Source: Mesorhizobium sp. NZP2298
Lineage (GTDB): Bacteria; Pseudomonadota; Alphaproteobacteria; Rhizobiales; Rhizobiaceae
Assembly: GCF_013170825.1 (NCBI RefSeq)
Contig: NZ_CP033365.1
Location: 3,918,001 to 3,982,000 of the forward strand
Direction: 5' to 3'
Length of the DNA: 64,000 nucleotides
Shown here: piece by piece, positions 9,234 through 18,316 of the stretch
Layout of the letters: each line of letters opens with the position of its first letter
How positions within the stretch are numbered: the stretch's first letter is position 1
Position numbers and translations under genes: made by a program
The notes under the pieces: model-generated
What the model was told of the DNA's origin: nothing
Database searches by the model: none
The model's input: the letters and a program-made list of their open reading frames with translations, nothing else

Positions 9234-10076
9234 CTACGCCTGGATGCATTGCTGGCGCTGTTCGCCAAGACCCTCGATGCCCAAGGTAATGACATCGCCA
9301 GCCTTGAGAAAGATATTCGGCTTCTGACCGAGGCCGACGCCGGGCGGAGTGCCGGTGGAAATGATATCGCCGGGGCGCAGGCTCATGAACTGCGACAGAT
9401 AGGATACCAAGTGCCGCACGCCGTAGACCATGGTCGCTGTCGAGCCGTTCTGGAAGGCTTTGCCATTGACCTCGAGGTGCATCTTCAGCGCCTGTGGATC
9501 GGACACCTCGTCCGCGGTGACCAGCCAGGGGCCGAGCGGGCCGAAGGTGTCGGCCGACTTGCCCTTGGTCCACTGACCTTGTCGTTCGGCCTGGAAGGCG
9601 CGCTCGGATAAGTCGTTGACGACACAATAGCCAGCGACATGGTCCATCGCCTCGTCCTCCGAGACGTATTTCGCGGTCTTGCCGATAACGACGCCGAGTT
9701 CGACCTCCCAGTCGGTCTTTTCGGAACCGCGTGGGATTTCGACCCGGTCGTATGGACCGGTGATCGCCGAAGTTGCCTTCATGAAGATAATCGGCTCGGA
9801 CGGCACCGTGGCGCCGGTTTCCTCGGCATGGTCGGAATAATTCAGCCCGATGCAGATGAATTTGCCGGTCCCGGCGACGCAAGGGCCGATGCGTGGATTG
9901 CCATCGACGACCGGGAGACTGGCGATATCGATCGCACGGAGCGCGTCGAGACCAATGGGACACAGCGTCTCGCCGGCAATATCGCAGACATGGCCAGACA
10001 GGCTACGAATGAGGCCCTTGCGGTCGAGAATGCCAGGCTTTTCCGCACCCGGCTCGCCATAGCGTAGCAATTTCAT
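9234..10076 (-). CDS. Fumarylacetoacetate hydrolase family protein
   Basis: This 280-residue FAH-fold enzyme is of the short single-domain class. The N-terminal part (MKLLRYGEPG) is the small lid domain. The catalytic fold runs from about residue 70, with the KFICIGLNYSDHAEE motif, the acidic metal ligands in DWEVELGVVIG near 125-135, and STGTPPGVGLG near 240. Family members hydrolyse C-C bonds of acylpyruvates or decarboxylate oxaloacetate-like acids using a divalent metal. Together with the LeuC/D/B set it suggests the end of a carboxylic-acid degradation route. The exact substrate cannot be read from sequence. Confidence 0.9.
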   Translation of the reverse strand: MKLLRYGEPGAEKPGILDRKGLIRSLSGHVCDIAGETLCPIGLDALRAIDIASLPVVDGNPRIGPCVAGTGKFICIGLNYSDHAEETGATVPSEPIIFMKATSAITGPYDRVEIPRGSEKTDWEVELGVVIGKTAKYVSEDEAMDHVAGYCVVNDLSERAFQAERQGQWTKGKSADTFGPLGPWLVTADEVSDPQALKMHLEVNGKAFQNGSTATMVYGVRHLVSYLSQFMSLRPGDIISTGTPPGVGLGQKPNIFLKAGDVITLGIEGLGEQRQQCIQA

Positions 10077-10098
10077 CGCGTGTCGTACTCCTTTTGCG

Positions 10099-10152
10099 CC
10101 TGCCCGGGATTTCAGTCGAGCGTCAGACCTGGATTGAAGACGCCCGGGCAGG
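10099..10152. terminator. Inverted repeat after the LeuB-like gene
   Basis: CCTGCCCGGG at 10099-10108 is the exact reverse complement of CCCGGGCAGG at 10143-10152, with a 34-base loop. It lies between the 3' end of the LeuB-like gene and the start of the FAH gene on the same strand. It could attenuate read-through or stabilise the upstream transcript. There is no T-tract, so terminator function is uncertain. Confidence 0.35.
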
Positions 10153-10195
10153 AGAAGGACTCTCCTTTCTGGGAGCTTGCGACGTATCGGACCGA

Positions 10196-11290
10196 TCAGC
10201 CGACGGCCTGCCTGCTGGTTCCGGCGACGAGAACCGCTACAACGGCGTCACCCATCTCGCTGGTGGAGACCCTGCGGCAGCCGGGCCGCATAATGTCGGC
10301 GGTTCGGTAGCCAGCTGCAAGCACCGAGCGGACCGCAGCCTCGACGCGCGCGGCCTCATGTTCCAGCGAGAAGGAATAGCGCAGCATCAGCGCTACCGAC
10401 AGAATCGCTGCCAGCGGATTGGCAATATTGCGGCCCGCAATGTCGGGTGCGGTGCCGTGGACAGGTTCGTAGAGCCCCTTGTTTCCGATGCCCAACGAGG
10501 CCGACGGCAGCATGCCGATTGAACCGGCCAACATCGCTGCGGCATCGGAGAGGATGTCACCGAAGACATTTCCGGTGACGATGACGTCAAACTGCCTGGG
10601 ATTGCGGATCAGCGCCATGGAGGCTGCGTCGACATAGAGATGGGTCAGTTCCACATCCGTATAGTCCTTGCCGACGCGGGTCACCACCTCGCGCCACAAC
10701 ATCATTGTCTCCAGCACGTTCGACTTGTCGACAGAGCACAGCTTCCTGCCGCGTTTTTGCGCCGCCTTGAAGCCTACATGGGCGATGCGCTCTATCTCGC
10801 TCTCGGTGTAGCGCATTGTGTTGATGCCTTCGCGCTCGCCGGCCGCGTTGACCGAGATGCCGCGCGGCTCACCGAAATACAGGTCACCATTCAACTCCCG
10901 CAGGATCAGCATATCGACGCCTTCGACCACCTCCGGCTTCAGCGTCGATGCGTCGAGCAATTCGGGATAGAGCAGCACCGGACGAAAATTGGCATAGAGC
11001 GACAGCGCCCGGCGAAGCCGCAACAGCCCGTTTCCAGCGCCCTCGGATGGTGGGCGGTGCTCGTCGGCGGGCACACCGGTACCGCCAAGCAGGATAGCGT
11101 CAACCGCACGGCAGAGCTCAAGCGTTTTCGCCGGCAACGCATCGCCGACGGTCTGAATGCCTTCGTCGCCGATGATGGCTTCGGTCATCTCGAAGGCGAG
11201 TCCAGCGCCGGCAAGTGCGCGCAACACTTTGACCGCCTCAGCGGTCACCTCCTTGCCGATGCCGTCGCCGGGAAGTACCGCGATTTTCAC
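10196..11290 (-). CDS. leuB: 3-isopropylmalate dehydrogenase-like (LeuB/TTUC family)
   Basis: This 364-residue NAD-dependent beta-decarboxylating dehydrogenase uses a GTG start (first residues [12 protein letters not shown]). Family motifs include [14 protein letters not shown] near residues 133-146, the Lys/Asp region [11 protein letters not shown], and [20 protein letters not shown] with metal-binding Asp residues near 240. It oxidises and decarboxylates 3-isopropylmalate or similar malates. The 3' end is followed by an inverted repeat. It is encoded opposite to leuCD but in the same cluster, without leuA, which favours a degradative role on a substituted malate; this is inference. Confidence 0.88.
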   Translation of the reverse strand: MKIAVLPGDGIGKEVTAEAVKVLRALAGAGLAFEMTEAIIGDEGIQTVGDALPAKTLELCRAVDAILLGGTGVPADEHRPPSEGAGNGLLRLRRALSLYANFRPVLLYPELLDASTLKPEVVEGVDMLILRELNGDLYFGEPRGISVNAAGEREGINTMRYTESEIERIAHVGFKAAQKRGRKLCSVDKSNVLETMMLWREVVTRVGKDYTDVELTHLYVDAASMALIRNPRQFDVIVTGNVFGDILSDAAAMLAGSIGMLPSASLGIGNKGLYEPVHGTAPDIAGRNIANPLAAILSVALMLRYSFSLEHEAARVEAAVRSVLAAGYRTADIMRPGCRRVSTSEMGDAVVAVLVAGTSRQAVG

Positions 11291-11481
11291 GTCCTATTCC
11301 TCCAGATGGATTTCACAGGAGCGCAAACCACCACGGCGCGCGCCCTTTCGGGTGTCTTATAGGAGTGTCGCGTGCATCCTCGAAGTCGTCCTTCGGAAAC
11401 AGCCCATCGCCATAGGCGAACGCGCGTCGGCGGTCGCGGGCGGACCGCGCCGACGAGGACGGCTGGCGAAATCAAGCGGCC

Positions 11482-12375
11482 TTATCGGGTTTCGCTGTTG
11501 GTGAGATGGTTGAGCAGCAGGCGCACGGGCGGCGGCATGGTCTGGCTTGCCTGCACGCAAAGGTTCCACTGGCGCTCGGCCCAGGGTTCGTCAAGGACGA
11601 TGGCGACGGTGTTGCCGCTGGTCACATAGCGCTCGGCGCATTTCTCCGGGACCAGGCCGATCCCCAGTCCGGCTTCAACCATGCTGAATACGGTCTCGAA
11701 ACCGTTCACGCGGACCGGCATCCGCAACGAGCGGGCGAGGTCGGAAGCAGCGCGTAGCACAAGAGAGTCGAGGAAGGATCCCTTCATCGGCCCGATTAGA
11801 TCGAAATCGGTGAATTCAGCAAACTTGACGATCGTGCGGTCCGCCAGCGGGTGGTCCTTGTGAACGAGTGCGACAATGCGGTCGACACGGTAGGGGATGA
11901 TCTTCAAGCCTTGGCGCGGCACAACGCCGCCGAAGACGCCGATATCGGCGGCGTTCTCCGCCACCGCCTCGAGCGCCTGCTGGCTGGTCCCTTCCTGCAG
12001 GTCAATGCGCACGGCGTCGTGTAGGGCGAGGAACTCGCGCAGGTCACGCGGAAGGTGTTGGATGATGGTGGAAACGCTGGCATAGACGCGGACGTGGCCG
12101 CGCACGCCGCTGGCATGATTGGACAGCTCGGATTCCATCTGGCGCAGGTCGCGCATGACCACGCGGGCGTGGTACAGCAGGGAATTGGCGGCCGCGGTGA
12201 GTTCCAACCCCTTGGAACCACGCAAGAACAGCGGTGTCTTGAGCCTGGCCTCGAGATCGGAAATGCGCTTGCTGATTGCAGATGCAGCTATGTGCTCGCG
12301 GTCGGCGGCCTTGGCAATGCTTTGCTCCTCACAGACTGCGACGAACAATTCCAGTGACAACAGGTCGAAACGCAC
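11482..12375 (-). CDS. LysR-family transcriptional regulator
   Basis: This 297-residue LysR protein begins at a GTG (MRFDLLSLELFVAV). The winged helix-turn-helix is at residues about 20-45 (SIAKAADREHIAASAISKRISDLE), followed by the co-inducer-binding domain from about 90. It sits divergently from the SDR-amidohydrolase pair (239-base gap) and upstream of the leuB-FAH-flavin group on its own strand. This placement is typical for a regulator of both flanking units. The effector is probably a pathway intermediate. Confidence 0.92.
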   Translation of the reverse strand: MRFDLLSLELFVAVCEEQSIAKAADREHIAASAISKRISDLEARLKTPLFLRGSKGLELTAAANSLLYHARVVMRDLRQMESELSNHASGVRGHVRVYASVSTIIQHLPRDLREFLALHDAVRIDLQEGTSQQALEAVAENAADIGVFGGVVPRQGLKIIPYRVDRIVALVHKDHPLADRTIVKFAEFTDFDLIGPMKGSFLDSLVLRAASDLARSLRMPVRVNGFETVFSMVEAGLGIGLVPEKCAERYVTSGNTVAIVLDEPWAERQWNLCVQASQTMPPPVRLLLNHLTNSETR

Positions 12376-12616
12376 TCGTTACAAAGCTCCACGCTTAGGT
12401 TGCCCGACCACGATCCAAGGATGGACCGACAATCGCGAATGGTTCGGTCGCGCTGGGGCGCATCGCGGATCACGACGCACGCGTTCCCAATCAAGTCTTC
12501 GCGCTGCCCACCATGTCTCCAATAAGGTCGTATTCCCGTTTGGCAGAAAACACAAAATGAAATTGCCCACGTGCGGCGAAGCGGGCACCAACGGAAAGGT
12601 CAGGATCCGTCCATAC

Positions 12617-13369
12617 ATGAATCAATATGATCTCGAAGGCCGCACCGCGGTCATCACGGGCGGCGCTCAAGGTATCGGGTTTGCGGTGGTCAAGCGTATG
12701 CTCGAATCGGGCGCTAGCGTTGCCATCTGGGACCGCGACGAAACAGTTCTAAGGGCCTGCGCCGACAAGCTCGCGGACGCCGACCGCGTATACTGCCGGA
12801 CAGCCGATATCGGCGTGCTCGCCTCAGTGGAAGCGGCGACAAAGGCGACGCTCGGGCGCTACGGCAAGGTCGACATCCTGATTAACAATGCCGCCCTTGT
12901 CGGCCCTAACATGCCGACTTGGGAGTACCCGCCGGAAGCCTTCGCAGAGGTGGTCCAGGTCGGCCTCAACGGAACTTTCCACTGCTGCCGCACGATCGTG
13001 CCGCACATGATGGAGAAGGGTTACGGACGCATCGTCAACATCAGCTCTGTCGCCGGCAAGGAAGGCAATCCCAATGCGGTCGCCTATTCGTCAATGAAAG
13101 CCGGCGTGATCGCGCTAACCAAGTCGCTTGGTAAGGAGTTGGCCGATCGCAACATCGCCGTCAACTGCGTGACGCCGGCCGTCGCCAAGACACCGGGCGC
13201 GATGGCCCAGGCGCCCGAACATATAGCCTATATCCTTGGCAAGATCCCACGCGGGCGCATGCTCGAACTGGAGGAGGCAGCGTCCATGATCTGCTGGCTG
13301 GCGACGCAGGAGAATTCCTTCACCACCGGAGCGGTCTTCGACCTGTCGGGCGGACGTGCGACCTATTAA
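12617..13369 (+). CDS. Short-chain dehydrogenase/reductase
   Basis: This 250-residue classical SDR has the cofactor motif TGGAQGIG near residues 15-22, NNAALVG near 90, the catalytic Ser at ISS and Tyr/Lys in YSSMKAG near 155. ATG 12617 is supported by AGGA upstream and by the family N-terminus (YDLEGRTAVITGG); the much longer open frame overlaps the LysR gene and is spurious. It is followed 26 bases later by an amidohydrolase in the same operon. The reaction is oxidation or reduction of an alcohol with NAD(P); substrate unknown. Confidence 0.9.
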   Translation: MNQYDLEGRTAVITGGAQGIGFAVVKRMLESGASVAIWDRDETVLRACADKLADADRVYCRTADIGVLASVEAATKATLGRYGKVDILINNAALVGPNMPTWEYPPEAFAEVVQVGLNGTFHCCRTIVPHMMEKGYGRIVNISSVAGKEGNPNAVAYSSMKAGVIALTKSLGKELADRNIAVNCVTPAVAKTPGAMAQAPEHIAYILGKIPRGRMLELEEAASMICWLATQENSFTTGAVFDLSGGRATY

Positions 13370-13395
13370 CAGGAATGATTGAAGAGGAGATTCCC

Positions 13396-14634
13396 ATGCC
13401 TTCATTTGTCTTCGAGAACGCGCGCGTGCTTGATGGTTCCTCGGACGACGGGGAGTATGACCGTCATATACGGGTGTCGGAAGGCATGATTGACGAAGTT
13501 TCCGACAAGCCGATTAAGGACGCCAACGCGATCATGATCGACCTGAAGGGCAAGACGCTGATGCCCGGCTTGATCGATTGCCACGTCCACGTTTATTCGG
13601 CCGCTGAAGATCCGTCCGCCAGCTCACGTATGCCCAACGAACTGGTGGCGCTGCACGCGGCCAAGATCGTCAAGGGCATGCTGTTGCGCGGCTTCACGAC
13701 AGTCCGCGACGTCGGTGGGGCGACGCTGGGCTTCAAATACGCGCTTGAAAGCGGTCTGATCGACGGACCCAGGTTGACCATGTGCGGCAAGGCTTTTGTC
13801 CAGTCCGGCGGCCATACCGATCCGCGCGAGCGCGGCGAACTGATCTCGGCTGAGACCTTCAACAATCAACTCGGCAACGTGTCGAAGATCGTCGACGGCG
13901 TTGATGAGTGTCGCCGCGCGGCGCGCGAGGAGATACGCAAAGGCGCTCAGTTCATCAAGGTGATGGCCGGCGGCGGCGCGGCGCAGCTGCGGATGCCACG
14001 CTCATGGAATGCCTATTCGATGGATGAGCTTCGCGCCTTCCAGGAAGAAGCGGAGAACGCCAAGACCTACGTCTGCGTGCACGCACATTCGGACGAGTCA
14101 ATCGCGCGGGCGCTGGCCTGCGGGATCAAGTCGATCGAGCACTGTACGCTGATCACCCCCGCGACGGCCGCGATCATGGCCGAGAAGGGCGCCTATTCAA
14201 CGCCGACAATCAGCGCATACGAGGGACAAATCATCGAGGCTGAAAGGCTCGGACTCGACGCTGCCGCCGTTGAGCGCCTGCAGTGGGTGCGTGATCGTGG
14301 CCCGGAATCGCTCGAGATCATGCACAAGGCCGGTGTAAAGATTTGCCACGGTTCGGATCATCTCGGCTTTCTACATCCACACCAGAACCTGGAATTCAAT
14401 ATCCGCGCCGAGGCGCTGCCGCCCATCGAGGTCATCCGATCGACCACCATCAACGCGGCCGAACTGTGCTTGATGGCTGGCAAGGTCGGCACCATCGCCG
14501 CAGGGGCCTATGCTGACATGATTGTGATAGACGGCGATCCACTGAAAGACATCTCGCTGCTCGGCGACGAGGGCAAATCCTTCCAGGCGATCATGAAGGG
14601 TGGGGTTTTCTACAAGAACGAACTTTCCCACTAA
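13396..14634 (+). CDS. Metal-dependent amidohydrolase (imidazolonepropionase-like family)
   Basis: This 412-residue TIM-barrel hydrolase carries the expected metal ligands: His63 and His65 in DCHVHV, Lys188 in FIKVMAGGG (probably carboxylated and bridging), His229/His231 in VHAHSD, His249 in IEHC and Asp321 in HGSDH. The family hydrolyses cyclic amides, peptides or aryl-ester/lactone bonds. No signal peptide is present, so it is cytoplasmic. ATG 13396 follows GAAGAGGAGA; an upstream ATG at 13375 is less likely. As the last gene of the SDR operon it may perform the ring-opening step for the imported compound, which is inference. Confidence 0.9.
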   Translation: MPSFVFENARVLDGSSDDGEYDRHIRVSEGMIDEVSDKPIKDANAIMIDLKGKTLMPGLIDCHVHVYSAAEDPSASSRMPNELVALHAAKIVKGMLLRGFTTVRDVGGATLGFKYALESGLIDGPRLTMCGKAFVQSGGHTDPRERGELISAETFNNQLGNVSKIVDGVDECRRAAREEIRKGAQFIKVMAGGGAAQLRMPRSWNAYSMDELRAFQEEAENAKTYVCVHAHSDESIARALACGIKSIEHCTLITPATAAIMAEKGAYSTPTISAYEGQIIEAERLGLDAAAVERLQWVRDRGPESLEIMHKAGVKICHGSDHLGFLHPHQNLEFNIRAEALPPIEVIRSTTINAAELCLMAGKVGTIAAGAYADMIVIDGDPLKDISLLGDEGKSFQAIMKGGVFYKNELSH

Positions 14635-15028
14635 GGGTGGACGGATTCGACAAGATGGAGGCTGGGGCGACGGGCGCGAAAATTCCGCTCCGTCTTTTCA
14701 GTGTCGTCGGGCGACGCGGACCTGCGGCCCGCGCGCGATCTGAAGCGACAGCACACTGTACGTTGGCAATCCGGCGGACGGGCCGCTTCTCGGTACACGT
14801 CGATGAGGCGCATGGCGGCAGTCGAGGCGCATGGCGTCAGCAGTTAGATGGACGCCGCCGAGCCAAGGACATTCGACTCGGAGGATGAGGACCGACGCGC
14901 CTAATCTCGGTCATTGCCTCCAATAGCCGTGGTTCCAACAACCAATAGCCGTGGTTCCAACAAACGGATTGCACGGTTAAATCGAGGGTGTCCTTTGAGG
15001 TTAGCCCGTGGATTGACGAACCTGCGTT
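14635..15028. other. Intergenic region between clusters
   Basis: The 394 bases between the amidohydrolase and the convergent aldo/keto reductase contain no supported gene. The only notable structure is a perfect 22-base tandem duplication at 14920-14963. No clear terminator hairpin was found. Confidence 0.45.
14920..14963. repeat. 22-bp tandem duplication
   Basis: A 22-base unit beginning CCAATAGCCGTGG occurs twice, exactly and without a gap, at 14920-14941 and 14942-14963. It lies in an intergenic region. It probably arose by replication slippage. No function is evident. Confidence 0.9.
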
Positions 15029-15859
15029 TCAGGACGTTGCAGCCTCCCAGTTTGGAGCAAAGGGCGGGTCCACGTAACGTAGGTTCTTCGGCAAAGCCGC
15101 GATGGCCGCGCGGTCCTGATCGTCGAGGCGAATGTTGAGCGCATCGAGATTGGCTGCCTGGCTCGAGGGGTGAGCGGCTTTGGGAATCGCGATGACTCGT
15201 TCCTGGTCCAGAAGCCAGGCGATGGCGATCTGGGCGGCGGTGGCGCTGTGCTTTTCACCGATCCTGGCGAGGACGGGATCCCTCGCGGCCCGACCCTGCG
15301 CAAGCGGCGCATAGGCGGTCATCGGAATACCCTTGCCACGAAGATAATCCAGCATCGGCGTCTGCGACAGGAACGGATGATATTCCACCTGATGAACGGC
15401 GATGGGGGCGCCGATATCCTCAACAGCGCGCCGGATCATGGGCAGGTTGAAGTTGCAGACGCCTATGGCGCGGGCCAGCCCTTCTTCCTTCAGTTTGGTG
15501 ATCGCTTCCAACGTCTCGCCCATCTTCATGTTCGCCGACGGCCAATGGACCAGAAAGAGATCAACATGGTCGAGACGAAGCTTGCCGAGGCTGGCATCGA
15601 ACGATCGGCGCAGGGCGTCGGGGGCAAGCTTGTCGTGCCAGACCTTGGTGGTGACGAAGAGATCCGCACGCTTCAAGCCGGAAGTGGCGAGTGCGGTCCC
15701 GACGGCGGCTTCGTTGTCGTACATGGCTGCCGTATCGATATGTCGGAACCCGAGGGCAAGCCCGCTTTCGACCACGGATCGGGCGGCATCGCCCGGCATC
15801 CGGAATGTACCAAGCCCCAGACGGGGGATGGCGACGCCTTGAGTTTCAACCGTTTCCAT
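15029..15859 (-). CDS. Aldo/keto reductase (2,5-diketogluconate reductase type)
   Basis: This 276-residue TIM-barrel NADPH-dependent reductase has the AKR catalytic set: Asp and Tyr in HIDTAAMYDNE near residues 45-55, Lys in VTTKVWH near 75 and His in FLVHWPS near 105. IAIPKAAHPS near 230 is the cofactor-binding motif. The start at 15859 (METVETQG) follows AAAGGA. It is the downstream member of a leftward group with an NmrA-like reductase and a serine hydrolase, whose control region is shared with a divergent LysR gene. Substrate is unknown; the family is broad for aldehydes and keto sugars. Confidence 0.92.
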   Translation of the reverse strand: METVETQGVAIPRLGLGTFRMPGDAARSVVESGLALGFRHIDTAAMYDNEAAVGTALATSGLKRADLFVTTKVWHDKLAPDALRRSFDASLGKLRLDHVDLFLVHWPSANMKMGETLEAITKLKEEGLARAIGVCNFNLPMIRRAVEDIGAPIAVHQVEYHPFLSQTPMLDYLRGKGIPMTAYAPLAQGRAARDPVLARIGEKHSATAAQIAIAWLLDQERVIAIPKAAHPSSQAANLDALNIRLDDQDRAAIAALPKNLRYVDPPFAPNWEAATS

Positions 15860-15930
15860 GATCGTTCCTTTCAATTTGCGAGGGACGCGGCAGAGGCAGA
15901 AGCCGTCCGCCGCCCGTTCTACCGGCGGGC

Positions 15931-16812
15931 TCAGGCGGTCTCGCTCGCGGCCGCCTGCCGGACCAGCGCTTCGATCACCTGCTCAAGTGATGTCGTGCCC
16001 ATGGCACGGTTTTCGCCGTCTGCCTTGAAGTCGATCCAGCCTTCGTTGAAGCCGTCGAGCATGCGCATGCGCGGCTGTGGGTTACGCGTACCCTGGGCAC
16101 GGAACAGGCCCTCCCAGCTTTCCCGCGGGACGATCTCCACCCGCACCGGGTGCCCGAGCACCGACGCGAAGGCATTGGCGAGATCGTTGGGCGAGACCCG
16201 TGCGGGGCCTTCCAGTTCCACGACCCGCTTGCCGGTCCACTCCTCGCGGATCAGATCTGCGGCAAGCCGGCCGATATCCTGCGTCGCCACCATGGCGAAG
16301 GTCTTGTCGGCAGGCTGGAGGAAGCTATGCAGCACGCCTTCATCGCGGGCCGGCGCGACGTCCCAGGCCGCATTTTCCATGAACCAGCCGGGCCGCAGGA
16401 AGGTGACGGGAAGATCGAGCTCGCCGAGGGCTTGTTCCAGCATCGTCCGCTGGCTCAACAGATTGTCCACTTCCGCGTCGGCGCCGATGGTGGAGAGGCA
16501 GACGACCCTTTCCGGGCGGGCAGCAAGGAGAGCGGTCGTCAGCACCTCATTCTGTTTCGCCGCTTCCGGATAGCCGGGCGCCGGGTCGAATTCCGACGGC
16601 GGCAGGATGAAAACGCCAGTGGCGCCGTTGAAGGCGGCAGCAAGCTGCGCGGCGGCGTCCATCTCGGCAAAGGCGATTTCGCAACCTCGCTTGCGCCAGA
16701 TTTCCGCCTTGGCGGGGTCGCGCAGCACCGCACGGACCGGTTCTCCGGCATCGATCAGGGCTTTCGCCAGCGCGCCGCCGACCTTGCCAGTAATTCCTGT
16801 AATCGCATACAT
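15931..16812 (-). CDS. NmrA-like NAD(P)-binding reductase/sensor
   Basis: This 293-residue atypical SDR of the NmrA/azoreductase class starts MYAITGITGKVGGALAK, which is the GxxGxxG dinucleotide motif. It lacks the classical Tyr-x-x-x-Lys pair, as expected for the group. Such proteins reduce quinones or azo compounds or serve as redox sensors. The next gene upstream on the strand ends 34 bases away, so they are probably co-transcribed. Confidence 0.88.
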   Translation of the reverse strand: MYAITGITGKVGGALAKALIDAGEPVRAVLRDPAKAEIWRKRGCEIAFAEMDAAAQLAAAFNGATGVFILPPSEFDPAPGYPEAAKQNEVLTTALLAARPERVVCLSTIGADAEVDNLLSQRTMLEQALGELDLPVTFLRPGWFMENAAWDVAPARDEGVLHSFLQPADKTFAMVATQDIGRLAADLIREEWTGKRVVELEGPARVSPNDLANAFASVLGHPVRVEIVPRESWEGLFRAQGTRNPQPRMRMLDGFNEGWIDFKADGENRAMGTTSLEQVIEALVRQAAASETA

Positions 16813-16845
16813 GGTATGTCTCCTGGTGTTGAGGTCGTGAATTGA

Positions 16846-18129
16846 TCAGGCGAGGCTGTCGTAGAGGCCGCGCTCGAATGTGCCGTAGAGCTTCACGACC
16901 TTTTGGTCGTAGAAGGGCAGAAGCTGGGTGAAGATAGCTCCGGTCACCTTCCTGACAGGGTCGAGCCAGAAATAGCAGTTGAGCAGGCCGGCCCAGGAAA
17001 TGCTGCCTGCCGACCGACCGTTCGGACCGGGCAGCGTGTTGATGTCGAACGAATATCCCCACTTGTGGGGCTCGCCGGGAAACTGGTCGAAGCTCTGCGA
17101 ATAGGCAGGCTGGGCGGTCCTCATGGCCTGGACATCGAGGTCGCCGATCTGGTTGCGCATCATCGACGCGACCGTTTCCGGCTTCAGCACCCGTACGCCT
17201 TTATGAGTGCCTCCGTTCAGCAGCATCCGCAGGAAGGCCATGTAGTCGCGCGGCGTACTGAAGCCGCCGCCGCCGCCCATGAAGAATTCCGGCCGCTGAG
17301 GCATTTCGAAGGGCGCGGGCGTCAGGCCGCCGTCTTCGCGACGGTTATGGAAGGTGGCGACCCTGGCCTTCTGCGTGCTTCCGATCAGGAAGCCTGAATC
17401 GGTCATGCCGAGCGGGGCGAAGATGTTCTCGCGGAAATAGACTTCCAGTGACTGGTCGCTGACCGCTTCCACCAGCTTTCCGACCCAGTCCATGCTGATG
17501 CCGTATTGCCAGCGTTCGCCGGGGTCGAATTCGAGCGGTGCCAGGAAGGCGCCGTTCTTGCACGTGGCGATGTCCGGCATGCCGGTGACGTTCTCGTAGC
17601 GGGTTAGTGCATCGCTCCAGATCGAATAGGTATAGCCGGAGGTGTGTGTGAGCAGGTGACGCACCTTGATGGCTCGCTTGGCCGGACGCAGGCGCGGCTG
17701 GCCGTCGCCGTCGAAACCCTCCAACACCATCGGATTGGCGAGTTCCGGCAGATATTTCGCCGCATCGTCCTCGGGATCGATCCTGCCCTGCTCAATTAGC
17801 TGCATGCAGGCGGTAGCGGTGAAGGCCTTCGTCATGGACAACAGCCAGAATACCGTATCGGGGCGCATCATTGCTCCGGTGACGGTATTGGCCTTTCCGA
17901 AGGTTCCTTCATAGATCATGCTGTCTGGTCCTGCCGCGGTGGCAACGACGCCGGCGACGGTACCGTCCCGCACCGCCTCTTCCATGGCCATGTCGATGGA
18001 CTTGAAGTTGCCGGACCGCGCTTGCGGGTTGGCCGCCAGTGCGTGGACCGGCGTGTTCACGGCGGCGGCGCCCGCCGCCAGCAAAAGGCCGCCACGCGCC
18101 AACAGGCTTCTGCGTGAGATCGCATTCAT
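16846..18129 (-). CDS. Tat-exported serine hydrolase (beta-lactamase/esterase class C family)
   Basis: This 427-residue protein starts MNAISRRSLLARGG, a twin-arginine signal followed by an Ala-rich hydrophobic stretch. The mature domain has the Ser-x-x-Lys nucleophile motif in LLSMTKAF near residue 105 and a Tyr motif in WQYGISMDW near 222. The family includes class C beta-lactamases, DD-peptidases and esterases such as EstB. I chose 18129 because an upstream in-frame ATG at 18207 would bury the signal. It is the first gene of the leftward unit and is divergent from lysR at 18317. An esterase role is more likely than antibiotic resistance. Confidence 0.88.
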   Translation of the reverse strand: MNAISRRSLLARGGLLLAAGAAAVNTPVHALAANPQARSGNFKSIDMAMEEAVRDGTVAGVVATAAGPDSMIYEGTFGKANTVTGAMMRPDTVFWLLSMTKAFTATACMQLIEQGRIDPEDDAAKYLPELANPMVLEGFDGDGQPRLRPAKRAIKVRHLLTHTSGYTYSIWSDALTRYENVTGMPDIATCKNGAFLAPLEFDPGERWQYGISMDWVGKLVEAVSDQSLEVYFRENIFAPLGMTDSGFLIGSTQKARVATFHNRREDGGLTPAPFEMPQRPEFFMGGGGGFSTPRDYMAFLRMLLNGGTHKGVRVLKPETVASMMRNQIGDLDVQAMRTAQPAYSQSFDQFPGEPHKWGYSFDINTLPGPNGRSAGSISWAGLLNCYFWLDPVRKVTGAIFTQLLPFYDQKVVKLYGTFERGLYDSLA

Positions 18130-18316
18130 GGATGAATTCCTTCTCGCAAGGCCGGAGACTTCCGCGGTCCGGTGTGCCGCTGCGCCGTCCGGGCGCTCAA
18201 AAATCATCTATGGGAAGCGATGCGATGATTCACGCGCAATAAAATCAAAGATAAGATGACTCAAAATCACTCATATGGGACGGTTGCGATCACCGACCTT
18301 GCAAAGGAGAGAGGGC

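Noticed and set aside
8467..9963. A 498-codon leftward frame over the flavin reductase-like gene
   Set aside because: Its first half is antiparallel-phase shadow over the FAH gene, which has a clear domain. Family similarity begins only at MHFNFSD, position 9075.
12119..12616. N-terminal extension of the SDR at 12617
   Set aside because: The long frame overlaps the lysR gene and its control region and has no family similarity; the SDR fold begins at MNQYDLEG.
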